From Burkholderia pyrrocinia (lineage in GTDB: Bacteria > Pseudomonadota > Gammaproteobacteria > Burkholderiales > Burkholderiaceae), in assembly GCF_022809715.1 (NCBI RefSeq), contig NZ_CP094459.1:2356001-2420000 (forward strand): a stretch of 64,000 nt of DNA, written 5' to 3'. Position 1 is the first letter of the stretch, and every line of letters begins with the position of its first letter. Positions 19,584 through 28,483 of the stretch are shown here, piece by piece. A model generated the notes under the pieces. It ran no database searches, had not been told where the DNA came from, and was given only the letters and a program-made list of their open reading frames with translations. Made by a program: the position numbers and the translations under genes.

Positions 19584-21467
19584 TCAGTGAGCGGGCTTCG
19601 CCCACCAGGTCGACACGACCCAGCCCTCGGCCGAATAGTACAGCGGCAGCGTCTGCGGATAGGCGAGCGTGCGCTTGTACGCGATCCGATGCGTCGTGCT
19701 GTACCACTGCGGGACCGCGTAGTAGCCGTGCATCAGCACGCGGTCGAGCGCGTGCGTCGCGTCGAGCAGTTCGTCGCGCGACTGCGCGGTGCCGAGCGCA
19801 TGCAGCAGCGCGTCGACGGCCGGCGACTTCAGCCCGATGATGTTGTCGGAGCCCGGTTCGTCGGCGAACTTGCTGCCGTAGCGCGAGAACTGCTCGGCGC
19901 CCGGCACCTGCACGCCCGGCAGGCGGACCGTCGTCATGTCGTAGTCGAACGCGTCGAGGCGCTTTTGCAGCAGCGCGTAGTCGGCCGTGCGAAAGCGTGC
20001 GTCGATGCCGAGCTTTGCCAGATTGCGCCGGTAGGCGGTCACGACACCTTCCATCGCGCCGCCCGCATCGTCGAGGATCTCGAACGTGAACGGCTCGCCC
20101 TTCTCATTGCGCAGTGCGCCGTCGCGATAGGTCCAGCCGGCCTGTGCGAGCAGCGCGCGCGCCTTCAGCAGGTTCGCGCGCAGCGAGCCCGGCGGGTTCG
20201 TGTCCGGCTGCGTGACCATCGGGCCGAACACGGCCGGGTCGAGCTGCGCGCGCAGCGGCTCCAGCAGCTTCAGCTCGCCTGCGCCCGGCGTGCCGGTCGC
20301 CTGCAGGTCGGTGTCGGCGAAATAGCTGTCGAGACGCGTATAGGCGCTGTAGAACAGTTGCCGGTTCAGCCATTCGAAGTCGAATGCGAGATCGAGCGCC
20401 TGGCGCACGCGCACGTCGCGGAACAGCGGCCGGCGCAGGTTCATGAAGAAGCCCTGCATGCCCGCGCCGTTGTGCTGGCGGAATTCGCGCTTGACGAGCT
20501 CGCCGCTGTCGAAACGCTTGCCGACGTCGCGTCGCGCCCAGTTGCGCGCGATGTACTCGACGAGCACATCGTATTCGCCGGCCTTGAACGCCTCGAGCCT
20601 CGCGACGCCGTCGCCGTACAGCTTGTAGACGATCCGCTCGAAGTTGTGGGTGCCGACCCGCACCGGCAGGTCGGCGCCCCAGTACGCGGGGTTGCGCCGG
20701 TAGGTGATCGTGCGGCCGTTGTCGTAGCGCTCGATCAGGTACGGGCCGCTGCCGATCGGCTGCTCGAACGCGAGATGGTCGAACGGGATGCGCGAGCCGT
20801 CCGCCCGCAATCCCCACTTGCGCGAGAACACCGGCACGCCGCCGGCGATCAGCGGCAGCTCGCGATTCGCGCTGCGGAACTCGAAGCGCACGGTGGCCGG
20901 GTCGACGACCACGGCCTTCGCGATCTCAGCGAAATACGCGCCGAACTGCGGCGCGGCCAGCTTGCTCTTCAGCGTGTCGAACGAAAACTTGACGTCGTCG
21001 GCCGTGACGGCGTCGCCGTTCGAGAAGCGCGCGCGAGGATTCAGGTGGAACGTGACGGAGCGGCGGTCGGGCGCGATGTCGATATCGTCGGCAAGCAGCC
21101 CGTACGCGGAGGCCGGTTCGTCCGAGCTGCCCGTCGCCAGGCTCTCGAACAGCATGTCGATGCCGGGCGCGGGGTTGCCGCGCATCGTGAACGGATTGAA
21201 CTTGTCGAACGACGTCAGCCGGCTCGGGTTCGCGAGCACGAGCGTGCCGCCCTTCGGCGCATCGGGGTTGACGTAGTCGAAATGCTTGAAGCCCGGCGGA
21301 TACTTCGGCTCGCCGTACTGCGCAATCGCGTAGGCCGCGTGCGCGGCCGTCGCGGCAAACGCCGCCTGCATCGCAAACACCGCGGCAACGCGGCCGGCGG
21401 CCCGTGCGGCATGCAGCGCGCCGAAGCGGACGCGCGCGATGGCGGCCCGGGGCGAACCCTTCGTCAT
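19584..21467 (-). CDS. yejA: Extracellular solute-binding protein of the Yej peptide transporter
   Basis: A ~627-residue periplasmic solute-binding protein (SBP family 5), capturing peptides for YejBEF. The signal peptide ends near TAAHAAYA. IAQYGEPKYPPGFKHFDYVN and APKGGTLVL are typical of YejA rather than OppA. The SBP5 signature occurs as FHLNPRARFSNGDAVTADDV. The ATG at 21467 gives a normal signal peptide; the ATG at 21518 would place 17 polar residues in front of it. In other bacteria this transporter imports microcin C and antimicrobial peptides; the ligand here is not known. First gene of the operon. Confidence 0.94.
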   Translation of the reverse strand: MTKGSPRAAIARVRFGALHAARAAGRVAAVFAMQAAFAATAAHAAYAIAQYGEPKYPPGFKHFDYVNPDAPKGGTLVLANPSRLTSFDKFNPFTMRGNPAPGIDMLFESLATGSSDEPASAYGLLADDIDIAPDRRSVTFHLNPRARFSNGDAVTADDVKFSFDTLKSKLAAPQFGAYFAEIAKAVVVDPATVRFEFRSANRELPLIAGGVPVFSRKWGLRADGSRIPFDHLAFEQPIGSGPYLIERYDNGRTITYRRNPAYWGADLPVRVGTHNFERIVYKLYGDGVARLEAFKAGEYDVLVEYIARNWARRDVGKRFDSGELVKREFRQHNGAGMQGFFMNLRRPLFRDVRVRQALDLAFDFEWLNRQLFYSAYTRLDSYFADTDLQATGTPGAGELKLLEPLRAQLDPAVFGPMVTQPDTNPPGSLRANLLKARALLAQAGWTYRDGALRNEKGEPFTFEILDDAGGAMEGVVTAYRRNLAKLGIDARFRTADYALLQKRLDAFDYDMTTVRLPGVQVPGAEQFSRYGSKFADEPGSDNIIGLKSPAVDALLHALGTAQSRDELLDATHALDRVLMHGYYAVPQWYSTTHRIAYKRTLAYPQTLPLYYSAEGWVVSTWWAKPAH

Positions 21468-21540
21468 AGAGGCCCTGTCGGTCGAATGAGGGTAGTAACG
21501 TGTGACGATTCTACCCATTCAATCCTTCGAGCCAAAAGAA

Positions 21541-21559
21541 AACCGCCACGCGGGCGGTT
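21541..21559 (-). terminator. Terminator of the Pro-rich secreted protein gene
   Basis: Stem AACCGCC / GGCGGTT with a 5-base loop, followed on the minus strand by TTTTCTTTT. It separates this gene from yejA. Confidence 0.78.
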
Positions 21560-21608
21560 TCTTCACGAACGGACGCCGCGCCCGCGTCACGCGGGCGCGG
21601 CGTGTCGA

Positions 21609-21968
21609 TCAGCGCCAGCCGTTGTGGCGGCCATGATCCCAGTGACCACGATCGCGATCGCCGCCCCAGCCGCGGCCATGGTGGCGATACCACTCGTCGC
21701 GGCCCCAGTAGCGGCGGCCGTCCCAGTAGCGATCGCCGTGCCAGCCGATTATGATCGCCGGCGCAGGCGCATACACGGGCGCAGGTGCATACACCGGCGC
21801 CGGCTGATAGATGACCGGCGGCGGCGGCGCATACACGGGCGCGGGCGCGACGTAAACCGGTGCCGGCACGCCGACGTTGATCCCGACATTGACGCCCGCC
21901 ATTGCTGCGCCCGACACGAGCAAGGCCGTCATACCGGTCAAGAGCGAGGCAACACGCAAGGTCTTCAT
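21609..21968 (-). CDS. Secreted protein with proline-rich YAPAP repeats and a Trp/His/Arg-rich tail
   Basis: A 119-residue exported protein with no confident function. The signal peptide spans ~1-24 (MKTLRVASLLTGMTALLVSG, then AAMAG). Next comes a short Gly/Val stretch and a Pro-rich region with near-repeats of PVYAPAPVYAPAP (about residues 35-70). The C-terminus is a strongly charged, aromatic tail with YWDGRRYWGRDEWYRHHGRG and a run of Asp/Arg/His. Similar YXPXP plus W/H/R-rich exported proteins are common in Burkholderia. The ATG at 21968 has AGAGGAAT just upstream. The tail could bind metal or anionic cell-wall polymers, but this is speculation. Confidence 0.8.
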   Translation of the reverse strand: MKTLRVASLLTGMTALLVSGAAMAGVNVGINVGVPAPVYVAPAPVYAPPPPVIYQPAPVYAPAPVYAPAPAIIIGWHGDRYWDGRRYWGRDEWYRHHGRGWGGDRDRGHWDHGRHNGWR

Positions 21969-22265
21969 GGATTCCTCTTCTGATTGTGTCATGTGGTGAT
22001 TCGACTATAACGGCAAGCACCATCCCCGCATATTTCAAGTTTGTAAGAACTGATGCGCGGCATCGCAACGGGAAGCGTGCGCTAACGTCTTGTAACAATC
22101 GGCGCCGGCCGGCCCTCGCCGCGACCGTTCCTAAAACATCTTTCATCCTGGTCCGCGCCCGGCGTTAAGCGGCGCCACGCACACTGCGCGAGCCGAACCG
22201 GGTTCCCGCCACGCTTCGGCACCTCGCTGACAGGCCGGCGCCCCGCGCCGGCGGAGACCTCGCCG
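21969..22265. promoter_or_regulatory. Divergent control region between the Pro-rich protein and the RND operon
   Basis: 297 bases without a gene. It holds two TTGTAA-containing elements, TTTGTAAG at 22040-22047 and CTTGTAAC at 22089-22096, about 50 bases apart, and a single TTCATC half-site at 22142-22147 like those found near the two-component genes at 28-31 kb. No clear sigma-70 promoter was found. Confidence 0.3.
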
Positions 22266-25200
22266 ATGCTGAAACTCGTCCGACTCGCGCTCGCGCGCCC
22301 CTACACCTTCATCGTCCTCGCGCTGCTGATCCTGATCGCAGGACCGCTCGCGGCACTGCGCACGCCGACCGACATCTTTCCCGACATCCGGATTCCGGTC
22401 ATCAGCGTCGTGTGGAACTACGCGGGCCTGCAGCCGGCCGACATGTCGGGGCGCATCGTCACGTATTACGAACGCACGCTCGGCACCACGGTCAACGACG
22501 TCGCGCACATCGAGTCGCAGTCGTTCCGCAGCTTCGGGATCGTCAAGATCTTCTTCCAGCCGAGCGTCGACATCCGCACGGCCACGGCACAGGTCACGTC
22601 GATCTCGCAGACCGTGCTCAAGCAGATGCCGCCCGGCACCACGCCGCCGCAGATCCTCAACTACAACGCGTCGACCGTGCCCGTGCTGCAGCTCGCGCTG
22701 ACGAGCGACACGCTCAACGAGCAGCAGCTCGGCGACTACGCGACCAACGTGATCCGGCCGCAGCTGCTGTCCGTCGCGGGCGTCGCGATTCCGTCGCCGT
22801 ATGGCGGCAAGATACGCCAGGTGCAGATCGACCTCGATCCGCAGGCGCTGCAGGCGAAGGGGCTGTCCGCGCAGGACGTCGCGACCGCGCTCGCGCAGCA
22901 GAACCAGATCATCCCGGCCGGCACGCAGAAGATCGGCCGCTTCGAATACAACATCCGGCTCAACGACAGCCCGCTGACGATCGACGAGCTCAATGCGCTG
23001 CCGATCCGGACCGTGAACGGTGCAGTGATCTTCATGCGCGACGTCGCGCACGTCCGCGACGGTTTTCCGCCGCAGGGCAATATCGTGCGCGTCGACGGCC
23101 GCCGCGCGGTGCTGATGAGCGTGCTGAAAAGCGGCTCGGCGTCGACGCTCGACATCATCGCCGGCGTCAAGGCGCAGTTGCCGCGCGTCGAGGCGACGCT
23201 GCCGCCGTCGCTCAGGCTCGTCGTGATGGGCGACCAGTCCGTGTTCGTCAAGGGCGCCGTGAGCGGCGTGGCGCGCGAAGGCCTGATCGCCGCCGCGCTC
23301 ACCTCCGCGATGATCCTGCTGTTCCTCGGCAGCTGGCGCTCGACGCTGATCATCGCCGCATCCATTCCGCTCGCGGTGCTGGCGGCGATCGCCGCACTCG
23401 CCGCCGCGGGCGAGACGCTCAACGTGATGACGCTCGGCGGGCTCGCGCTCGCTGTCGGCATTCTCGTCGACGATGCGACCGTCACGATCGAGAACGTCAA
23501 CTGGCATCTCGAACAGGGCAAGGACGTGCGCAGCGCGATCCTCGACGGCGCGTCGCAGATCGTCGCACCGGCCTTCGTGTCGCTGCTGTGCATCTGCATC
23601 GTGTTCGTGCCGATGCTGCTGCTCGACGGCGTGGCCCGCTTCCTGTTCGTGCCGATGGCCGAGGCCGTGATCTTCGCGATGATCGCGTCGTTCGTGCTGT
23701 CCCGCACGTTCGTGCCGATGATGGCCCGTTACCTGTTGCGGCCGCATGCCGCGCATCCGGCGGCCGTGCTCGCGCCGCACGGCGCACCGTTCCCGCCATC
23801 GCGCGCACGCAATCCGCTCGTCGCGTTCCAGCAGGGGTTCGAGCGCCGCTTCGCGGCACTGCGCGCAGGCTATCGTGTCGTGCTCGGCCTCGCACTCGCC
23901 CATCGCGCACGCTTCGTCATGCTGTTCCTCGCCGCGGTCGCGCTGTCGTTCGTGCTGGTGCCGTGGCTCGGCCGCAACTTCTTCCCGTCGGTCGACGCGG
24001 GCGAAATCGCGATCCACGTGCGCGCACCGATCGGCACGCGCATCGAGGAGACCGCCGCGCTGTTCGACCGCGTCGAGCACACGGTGCGCGGCGTCGTGCC
24101 GCCGCACGCGCTCGCGAGCATCGTCGACAACATGGGTTTGCCGAACAGCGGGATCAACCTCACGTACAGCAACAGCGGCACGATCGGTCCGCAGGACGGC
24201 GACATCCTCGTGTCGCTCGCGGGCGACCACGCGCCGACGGCCGACTACGTGAAGCGGTTGCGCACCGTGCTGCCGCACGCGTTTCCGGGCGTGGCGTTCT
24301 CGTTCCTGCCCGCCGACATCGTGAGCCAGATCCTCAACTTCGGCGCGCCCGCGCCGATCGACGTGCAGGTGACCGGCCCCGACCGTGCCGCCAACCGCGC
24401 CTATGCGACCGAGCTGCTGCGGCGCATCCGGACGGTGCCGGGCGTCGCCGACGCGCGCGTGCAACAGGCGTCGACCTATCCGCAGTTCACGGTATCGGTC
24501 GACCGCGCACGCGCCGCGCAGCTCGGCATCACCGAGCAGGATGTCACCAACGCCGTGGTGGCGAGCCTGTCCGGCACGAGCCAGGTGTCGCCGACCTACT
24601 GGCTCGATCCGCACAACGGCGTGTCCTATCCGATCGTCGCGCAGACGCCGCAGTACCGGATGACGTCGCTGTCGGACCTGCGCGCGCTGCCCGTCACGGG
24701 CCGCTCGGGCGCCCCGCAACTGCTCGGCGGCCTCGCGACGATCGTGCGCGGCCAGACCGACGCGGTCGTGTCGCACTACGACATCGCGCCGCTGTTCGAC
24801 ATTTTCGCGACGACGCAGGGCCGCGATCTCGGCGCGGTCAGCACGGACATCGACCGCGTGCTGCGGGCGAGCGCCGCCGACCTGCCGAAGGGATCGCGCG
24901 TGACCGTGCGCGGCCAGGTGCAGACGATGAACAGCGCATTCGGCGGGCTGCTCGCCGGCCTCGCCGGTGCGGTCCTGCTGATCTACCTGCTGATCGTCGT
25001 GAACTTCCACTCGTGGCGAGACGCGTTCGTGATCGTGAGCGGACTGCCCGCGGCGCTCGCCGGCATCGTCTGGATGCTGTTCGTCACACGCACGCCGCTG
25101 TCGGTCCCGGCGTTGACGGGCGCGATCCTGTGCATGGGTGTCGCGACCGCGAACAGCATCCTCGTCGTGACCTTCGCGCGCGAACGGCTCGCACACACCG

Positions 25201-25484
25201 CCGACGCGGCCGTCGCCGCGCTCGAGGCCGGTTTCACGCGCTTTCGGCCCGTGATGATGACGGCGCTCGCGATGATCATCGGCATGGCGCCGATGGCCCT
25301 CGGTCTCGGCGACGGCGGGGAACAGAACGCCCCGCTCGGTCGTGCGGTCATCGGCGGCCTGCTGTGCGCGACCGTCGCGACGCTGGTGTTCGTGCCCGTC
25401 GTGTTCAGCCTCGTCCACCGGCGCGATCGCGCGCCCCGCTCCGAATCCCTGTCCCTCACTCCGGGAGAACAACATGTCCACTGA
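22266..25484 (+). CDS. RND-family efflux permease (HAE-1 like)
   Basis: A 1072-residue inner-membrane RND pump component, the full length for this family. There are twelve expected membrane segments; the first is near residues 12-30 and the central cluster follows ~340. The TM4 proton-relay Asp pair is intact in VGILVDDATVTIENVN. Periplasmic porter segments include TPTDIFPDIRIPVISVVWNY and YPQFTVSVDRARAAQLGITE. The sequence resembles multidrug-type pumps rather than CzcA metal pumps, but the substrate cannot be read. First gene of a three-gene operon; its end overlaps the adaptor start by 11 bases. Having the permease before the adaptor is less common than the reverse. Confidence 0.93.
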   Translation: MLKLVRLALARPYTFIVLALLILIAGPLAALRTPTDIFPDIRIPVISVVWNYAGLQPADMSGRIVTYYERTLGTTVNDVAHIESQSFRSFGIVKIFFQPSVDIRTATAQVTSISQTVLKQMPPGTTPPQILNYNASTVPVLQLALTSDTLNEQQLGDYATNVIRPQLLSVAGVAIPSPYGGKIRQVQIDLDPQALQAKGLSAQDVATALAQQNQIIPAGTQKIGRFEYNIRLNDSPLTIDELNALPIRTVNGAVIFMRDVAHVRDGFPPQGNIVRVDGRRAVLMSVLKSGSASTLDIIAGVKAQLPRVEATLPPSLRLVVMGDQSVFVKGAVSGVAREGLIAAALTSAMILLFLGSWRSTLIIAASIPLAVLAAIAALAAAGETLNVMTLGGLALAVGILVDDATVTIENVNWHLEQGKDVRSAILDGASQIVAPAFVSLLCICIVFVPMLLLDGVARFLFVPMAEAVIFAMIASFVLSRTFVPMMARYLLRPHAAHPAAVLAPHGAPFPPSRARNPLVAFQQGFERRFAALRAGYRVVLGLALAHRARFVMLFLAAVALSFVLVPWLGRNFFPSVDAGEIAIHVRAPIGTRIEETAALFDRVEHTVRGVVPPHALASIVDNMGLPNSGINLTYSNSGTIGPQDGDILVSLAGDHAPTADYVKRLRTVLPHAFPGVAFSFLPADIVSQILNFGAPAPIDVQVTGPDRAANRAYATELLRRIRTVPGVADARVQQASTYPQFTVSVDRARAAQLGITEQDVTNAVVASLSGTSQVSPTYWLDPHNGVSYPIVAQTPQYRMTSLSDLRALPVTGRSGAPQLLGGLATIVRGQTDAVVSHYDIAPLFDIFATTQGRDLGAVSTDIDRVLRASAADLPKGSRVTVRGQVQTMNSAFGGLLAGLAGAVLLIYLLIVVNFHSWRDAFVIVSGLPAALAGIVWMLFVTRTPLSVPALTGAILCMGVATANSILVVTFARERLAHTADAAVAALEAGFTRFRPVMMTALAMIIGMAPMALGLGDGGEQNAPLGRAVIGGLLCATVATLVFVPVVFSLVHRRDRAPRSESLSLTPGEQHVH

Positions 25485-26649
25485 ATTCGAAATCCGTCCC
25501 CCCGGTACGCCGCGCTACCTGAAGCCGCTCGCGATCGCGAGCGTGATCGCCGCGCTCGCCGCCGCGGCAGCCGGCCTCGTCGCACGCGCGCACGACGCGC
25601 GCGCGATCGCCGCGTGGACCGCGCAGCAGGCGATCCCGACCGTCGCGACGGTCGCGCCGCAGCCGGCCGCCGCCGATGCGCTGGTGCTGCCCGGCCGCCT
25701 CGATGCGTATGTCGACGCACCGATCTACGCGCGCGTGCCCGGCTACCTGCATGCGTGGTACGCCGACATCGGCGCGCACGTCAAGGCCGGCCAGTTGCTC
25801 GCGTCGATCGACACGCCCGATCTCGACCAGCAGCTGCAGCAGGCACGCGCCGACCTGCAGAGCGCGAACGCGAACGAGCGGCTTGCGGCCGTCACGGCCG
25901 CGCGCTGGGCCGAGATGCTCGCACAGGATTCCGTGTCGCGGCAGGAGGCCGACGAGAAACGCAGCGACCTCGACGCCAAACGCGCGGCCGTCGCGGCAAG
26001 CACCGCCAACGTGCGGCGGCTCCAGGCGCTCGAATCGTTCAAGCGGCTCGCCGCGCCGTTCGACGGCGTCGTGACCGCCCGCAAGACCGATGTCGGCGCA
26101 CTGATCGACGCGGGCAGCGGCAACGGCGCCGAACTGTTCACCGTCTCGGACGCACGGCGGCTGCGGCTCTACGTGCACGTGCCGCAAGACGATGCGGGCG
26201 CGATCCGGGCGGGCATGCACGTCGCGCTGAGCGTGCCCGAACGCCCGGGCGCGACGTTCGACGCCACGCTCGCGGATTCCGCGCAGTCGATCGATCCGGC
26301 TTCCGGCACGCTGCTCGCGCAGTTCTCGATCGCCAACCCCGCAGGCACGCTGTTCCCGGGCGAATATGCGCAGGTGCGAATCGCAGTGGCCGATGCCGCG
26401 CATGCGCTGACGATTCCCGCAAGCGCGCTGATCTTCCGCCACGACGGGTTGCAAGTCGCCGTACTCGACGCGAGCGGGCATGCGCGGCTGCGCAACGTAT
26501 CGATCGCGACCGATCTCGGCACGCGCGTCGAGATCGCATCGGGGCTCGCAGCCCGCGACCGCGTGATCGACAATCCGCCCGATTCGCTCGCGGACGGCGA
26601 CCCCGTGCGCATCGCGAGCGCCGCGACGATGGAGCGTGCGCATGGCTGA
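25474..26649 (+). CDS. RND efflux periplasmic adaptor (membrane fusion protein)
   Basis: A 391-residue adaptor linking the RND permease to the outer-membrane channel. An N-terminal membrane anchor spans ~18-40. The lipoyl/barrel-sandwich halves are GYLHAWYADIGAHVKAGQLL and RLAAPFDGVVTARKTDVGAL. An alpha-helical hairpin (~120-185) contains DLQSANANERLAAVTAARWA. A beta-barrel and membrane-proximal domain follow (LFPGEYAQVRIAV). The start at 25474 has GGGAGA upstream and overlaps the permease gene by 11 bases, indicating translational coupling. The gene overlaps the outer-membrane factor by 8 bases. Confidence 0.93.
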   Translation: MSTEFEIRPPGTPRYLKPLAIASVIAALAAAAAGLVARAHDARAIAAWTAQQAIPTVATVAPQPAAADALVLPGRLDAYVDAPIYARVPGYLHAWYADIGAHVKAGQLLASIDTPDLDQQLQQARADLQSANANERLAAVTAARWAEMLAQDSVSRQEADEKRSDLDAKRAAVAASTANVRRLQALESFKRLAAPFDGVVTARKTDVGALIDAGSGNGAELFTVSDARRLRLYVHVPQDDAGAIRAGMHVALSVPERPGATFDATLADSAQSIDPASGTLLAQFSIANPAGTLFPGEYAQVRIAVADAAHALTIPASALIFRHDGLQVAVLDASGHARLRNVSIATDLGTRVEIASGLAARDRVIDNPPDSLADGDPVRIASAATMERAHG

Positions 26650-28057
26650 CCGTCTGCTCGCCGGGTTGCTGGGCAGCGTCGCCCTGCTCGCCGGCTGTTC
26701 GCTGGCGCCGGCCTATCGCGCGCCGGCCGTTCCGCTTCCGGCCGCCTTTCGCGAAACGGGCCCGTGGGTCGATGCCGCGCCGGCCGACCGCCTGCCGCGC
26801 GACGGCTGGTGGCGCGTATACGGCGACACGACGCTCGACCGGCTCGAGCCGCTCGTCGCGCGTGCGAACCCCGACCTCGCCGCCGCCGTCGCGCGGCACG
26901 ACGAAGCCACCGCGCTGTTCGACGAGGCGCATGCGGCATTGCTGCCGACCCTGGGCATCGATGCCGAGACCGACCGCGACCGGCAATCCGCGCGCCGGCC
27001 GCTGCGAGGCAGCGGCCAGCCCGACATCTACGAGTCGAACACGCTCGAAGCGGGGCTCGGCTACGACGTCGATCTGTGGGGCAAGGTCCGCAACACGGTC
27101 GCGGCCGGCCGCGACGACGCTCAGGCGGCCGGCGACGACCTCGCCTCCGTCCGGCTCAGCCTGCAGGCCGCCGTCGCCAGCACCTATTTCGATCTCGCGG
27201 GGCTCGACCGCGAAGCGGATACGCTGGCGCAAACGATCGACACGTACCGCCGCGCGTGGCAACTGACGGTCAGCCGCCATCGCGGCGGCCTCGCATCGGG
27301 ACTCGACGTTTCGCGTGCGCAAACCCAGCTCGCGCTCGCACAGGCGCGCGCGTCCGACATCGCCGCGCGCCGTGCGCTCGACGAGCACGCGATCGCCGCG
27401 CTCGTCGGCGTATCCGCGTCGACGTTCTCGCTGCCGCCCGTCGCCGCGCTGCCGCGCGTTCCGTCGATTCCGACCGGATTCGCGTCGACGCTGCTCGAAC
27501 GCCGCCCGGACATTGCCGCCGCGGAACGCCGCGTCGCGGCCGCGAACGCACGGATCGGCGTCGCGCGCGCCGCGTATTTCCCGGACCTGTCGCTCGGCCT
27601 CGACGCCGGCTTCCAGAGCGACACGTTTTCGCCGTGGCTCGCCGCACCGAACGAGATCTGGTCGATCGGGCCGCGCCTCGCGATGACGCTATTCGATGGC
27701 GGCCTGCGCGCCGCCGGCGTACGCAAAGCCCGTGCGCAGTTTGCCGAACAGGGTGCGCGCTACCGGGCCATCGTGCTGCAGGCGTTTCGTGAAGTCGAGG
27801 ACGATCTCGCGCTGCTGCACCGCCTTGGCGACGAATCCGGCCAGGACGACGCGGCGCTCGTCGCGGCCCGGCATTCGCTTGCGCTTGCGATGTCGCGCTA
27901 TCGCGACGGTGCCGTCAGCTATCTCGACGTGGTCACCGCGCAGACGACCGAACTCGATACGCAGATCGCGTCGCTCGATGCCGATGCGCGACGCCTGCAG
28001 GCATCCGTCGGGCTCGTGCGCGCGCTCGGCGGCGGCTGGCGCGACGCGCGTTCATGA
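26642..28057 (+). CDS. Outer-membrane efflux lipoprotein (NodT/OprM family)
   Basis: A 471-residue TolC-like outer-membrane factor anchored as a lipoprotein. The signal peptide MADRLLAGLLGSVALLAGC ends in lipobox LAGC with Cys19. It has the family duplication of helical repeats, with YDVDLWGKVRNTVAA in the first half and the LLERRPDIAAAERRVAAANA signature in the second. The ATG at 26642 has GGAG seven bases upstream and was preferred to a GTG at 26636. It completes the tripartite pump. The last bases overlap an inverted repeat (28053-28070) that may control the next gene. Confidence 0.94.
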   Translation: MADRLLAGLLGSVALLAGCSLAPAYRAPAVPLPAAFRETGPWVDAAPADRLPRDGWWRVYGDTTLDRLEPLVARANPDLAAAVARHDEATALFDEAHAALLPTLGIDAETDRDRQSARRPLRGSGQPDIYESNTLEAGLGYDVDLWGKVRNTVAAGRDDAQAAGDDLASVRLSLQAAVASTYFDLAGLDREADTLAQTIDTYRRAWQLTVSRHRGGLASGLDVSRAQTQLALAQARASDIAARRALDEHAIAALVGVSASTFSLPPVAALPRVPSIPTGFASTLLERRPDIAAAERRVAAANARIGVARAAYFPDLSLGLDAGFQSDTFSPWLAAPNEIWSIGPRLAMTLFDGGLRAAGVRKARAQFAEQGARYRAIVLQAFREVEDDLALLHRLGDESGQDDAALVAARHSLALAMSRYRDGAVSYLDVVTAQTTELDTQIASLDADARRLQASVGLVRALGGGWRDARS

Positions 28058-28070
28058 ACGTTTCTTCATC
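28053..28070 (+). promoter_or_regulatory. Candidate operator B upstream of the DUF4148 gene
   Basis: CATGAA-CGTTTC-TTCATC, an inverted repeat with a 6-base spacer located ~100 bases upstream of the DUF4148 gene at 28168 and overlapping the stop of the efflux lipoprotein gene. It matches the repeat at 31331-31348 in 11 of 12 arm bases. Confidence 0.4.
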
Positions 28071-28167
28071 GGCGCGCCGGGCGCCTGGAAGTCCGCGCCC
28101 GATAACGTGTTTCCGGCCGGCATCGCACACGCGGCACCGGCCGCTGCCATACGAAAAGGACCACGCC

Positions 28168-28410
28168 ATGAAGACATCGATATTCGCCATCCTCCTCTCC
28201 GCCCTCTGCGTCGCGCTGCCCGGCCGGGCCGGCGCAACGCAGCCCAACGCGGCCACCGCGCCGCAGACGCCCGCACCGTCGTCGCCACACGCTGCATGGA
28301 ATACGCCGCAGGCAACGCCGCTGACGCGTGCGCAGGTCTATCGCGAACTCGTCCATGCCGAACGCGACGGCCAGCTCGCGCAACTCAATCGCGAACTCTA
28401 TTCGCACTGA
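28168..28410 (+). CDS. Small secreted DUF4148 protein
   Basis: An 80-residue exported protein. The signal peptide runs to about residue 23 (ALPGRAGA), followed by a Pro/Ala-rich stretch. The DUF4148 core is LTRAQVYRELVHAERDGQLA with LNRELY near the end. DUF4148 proteins are abundant small envelope proteins of Burkholderiales with no established function. The ATG has AAAGGA upstream. It lies 110 bases after the RND operon and is convergent with the two-component operon. A second DUF4148 gene sits on the other side of that operon (31465). Confidence 0.87.
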   Translation: MKTSIFAILLSALCVALPGRAGATQPNAATAPQTPAPSSPHAAWNTPQATPLTRAQVYRELVHAERDGQLAQLNRELYSH

Positions 28411-28483
28411 CCGCACGCGACCGGGCAGGCCGCGCGACGCGCGGCACGCCTGCCGTCCACGAACGTGGCGCGATTCCGCACCG

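Noticed and set aside
22143..25481. 1112-codon open frame on the minus strand opposite the RND permease
   Set aside because: Antisense shadow; composition is His/Arg/Asp-rich nonsense and the plus strand encodes a full-length RND pump.
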